Assembly: GCF_003075415.1 (NCBI RefSeq)
Contig: NZ_QDAH01000035.1
Location: 1-61,573 of the forward strand
Length of the DNA: 61,573 nucleotides
Reading direction: 5' to 3'
Source: Microvirga sp. KLBC 81
GTDB taxonomy: Bacteria > Pseudomonadota > Alphaproteobacteria > Rhizobiales > Beijerinckiaceae
Made by a program: the position numbers and the translations under genes
Shown: positions 61,101-61,573 of the stretch, in pieces
Position numbering within the stretch: position 1 is the stretch's first letter
Layout of the letters: every line of letters starts with the position of its first letter
Notes under the pieces: model-generated
Told to the model about the DNA's origin: nothing
Database searches by the model: none
The model's input: only the letters and a program-made list of their open reading frames with translations

Positions 61101-61573
61101 ATGACCTACTACGCCGGCCTGGATGTCTCGCAGAAGGAAACCACGATCTGCATCGTGGATGCGCAGGGCCGCCGCCTCTGGCGCGGCAAGACCGCGACCA
61201 ATCCCGAGGCTTTCGCCCAGATCCTGCACTGGCACGGTCGTGATCTCCGGGTCGGCGTTGAGACGGGGCCGCTAATGCTTTGGCTCGTGCACGGGCTACA
61301 CCGCCATAGCCTAGAGGTGATCTGTCTCGATGCGCGCCACGCCAAGGCCGCTCTGGCGATGCAGCTCAGCAAGAATGACCGCAACGATGCCGAAGGCTTG
61401 GCTCAGATCGTTCGCACGGGCTGGTACCGCAGCGTCCATGTCAAGTCGTTTGAGGTGCATCGGCTCCGTGCCCTGCTGGGCGCTCGCCGGCAGTTGGTGG
61501 GCATGACCACTCAACTCTCCAACCACATTCGTGGCATCCTGAAGGTCTTCGGTCTGGTGGCGGGTCCCGTCCA
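61101..61573 (+). CDS. IS110-family transposase, cut by window end
   Basis: The N-terminal 157 residues (YYAGLDVSQKETTICIVDAQ; RVGVETGPLMLWLVHGLHRH; SKNDRNDAEGLAQIVRTGWY) contain the RuvC-like DEDD catalytic Asp/Glu and DRNDAEGLA motif of DEDD_Tnp_IS110. GGAGCAG precedes the ATG at 61101. The C-terminal transposase_20 domain lies beyond the window. Confidence 0.9.
   Translation, partial: MTYYAGLDVSQKETTICIVDAQGRRLWRGKTATNPEAFAQILHWHGRDLRVGVETGPLMLWLVHGLHRHSLEVICLDARHAKAALAMQLSKNDRNDAEGLAQIVRTGWYRSVHVKSFEVHRLRALLGARRQLVGMTTQLSNHIRGILKVFGLVAGPV

Overview
The window reads as GC-rich alphaproteobacterial DNA, most likely Hyphomicrobiales (Rhizobiales). The main reason is the conjugation module (FseA/RdfS-like regulators, RlxS-like relaxase, TrbBCDEJKLFGI, LysR), which matches the ICEMlSym type of integrative and conjugative element. 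Genus cannot be fixed from sequence reading. No rRNA, complete tRNA or CRISPR array was seen. Insertion-sequence debris lies at both window edges and at about 17-19.6 kb.

Region 1 (1-17.9 kb) is an accessory island. It starts with an IS110/IS481 chimera and three decaying genes: a DUF3102-like protein, an ADP-ribosyltransferase-like protein, and a trypsin-like protease split by an IS3 element whose 4-bp target duplication restores the frame. Then come a HEPN-like protein, an intact Gabija pair (GajA nuclease, GajB helicase), and a small mobilisation set (MobC-like protein, membrane protein, MobQ relaxase). Next is an unusual nucleotide cluster: an HD phosphohydrolase divergent from a P-loop kinase fused to a PurZ-like adenylosuccinate synthetase, then a DUF7002 protein in a translationally coupled frame, and a convergent PPDK/ATP-grasp-like protein. 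The PurA-type domain has Ser at the position of the catalytic Asp and has lost the guanine-recognition Lys. These are hallmarks of the phage 2-aminoadenine enzyme PurZ, and the HD protein resembles its partner DatZ. I regard this as the best candidate for an undescribed system. The region ends in an integrase truncated by IS630, followed by nested IS481 and IS701 copies.

Region 2 (19.6-23.4 kb) holds a recombinase C-terminus, two small unknown proteins, a broken haemolysin-III gene, and an AbiE-like antitoxin/toxin pair with frameshifts, preceded by a four-half-site palindromic operator.

Region 3 (23.5-51.7 kb) is the conjugative module: ArdC antirestriction, DUF2958, Toprim primase-like, DUF2493, an endonuclease/exonuclease/phosphatase cargo gene, DUF736, an Xre regulator, a DUF2285 protein, an FseA-like activator in two frames joined by a likely +1 shift, an RdfS-like excisionase, RepA with iteron-like repeats inside its gene, ParA, a ribbon-helix-helix protein, DUF2840, TraF peptidase, DUF736, a lytic transglycosylase, relaxase, TraG coupling protein, CopG protein, the trb mating-pair genes, DUF2274 and a convergent LysR gene.

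Region 4 (51.8-61.6 kb) is a small-molecule locus: a minus-strand operon of a single-module NRPS (A-Ox-T-TE, the layout of indigoidine blue-pigment synthetase), a frameshifted tautomerase and an MFS exporter. An Asp/Glu racemase-family protein, an NAD-dependent dehydrogenase, a TetR regulator and an IS110 transposase cut by the window end follow.

Single-base frameshifts are frequent in the accessory parts. Either these genes are decaying or the assembly has residual indel errors; the FseA-like and IS-encoded shifts are expected to be programmed.
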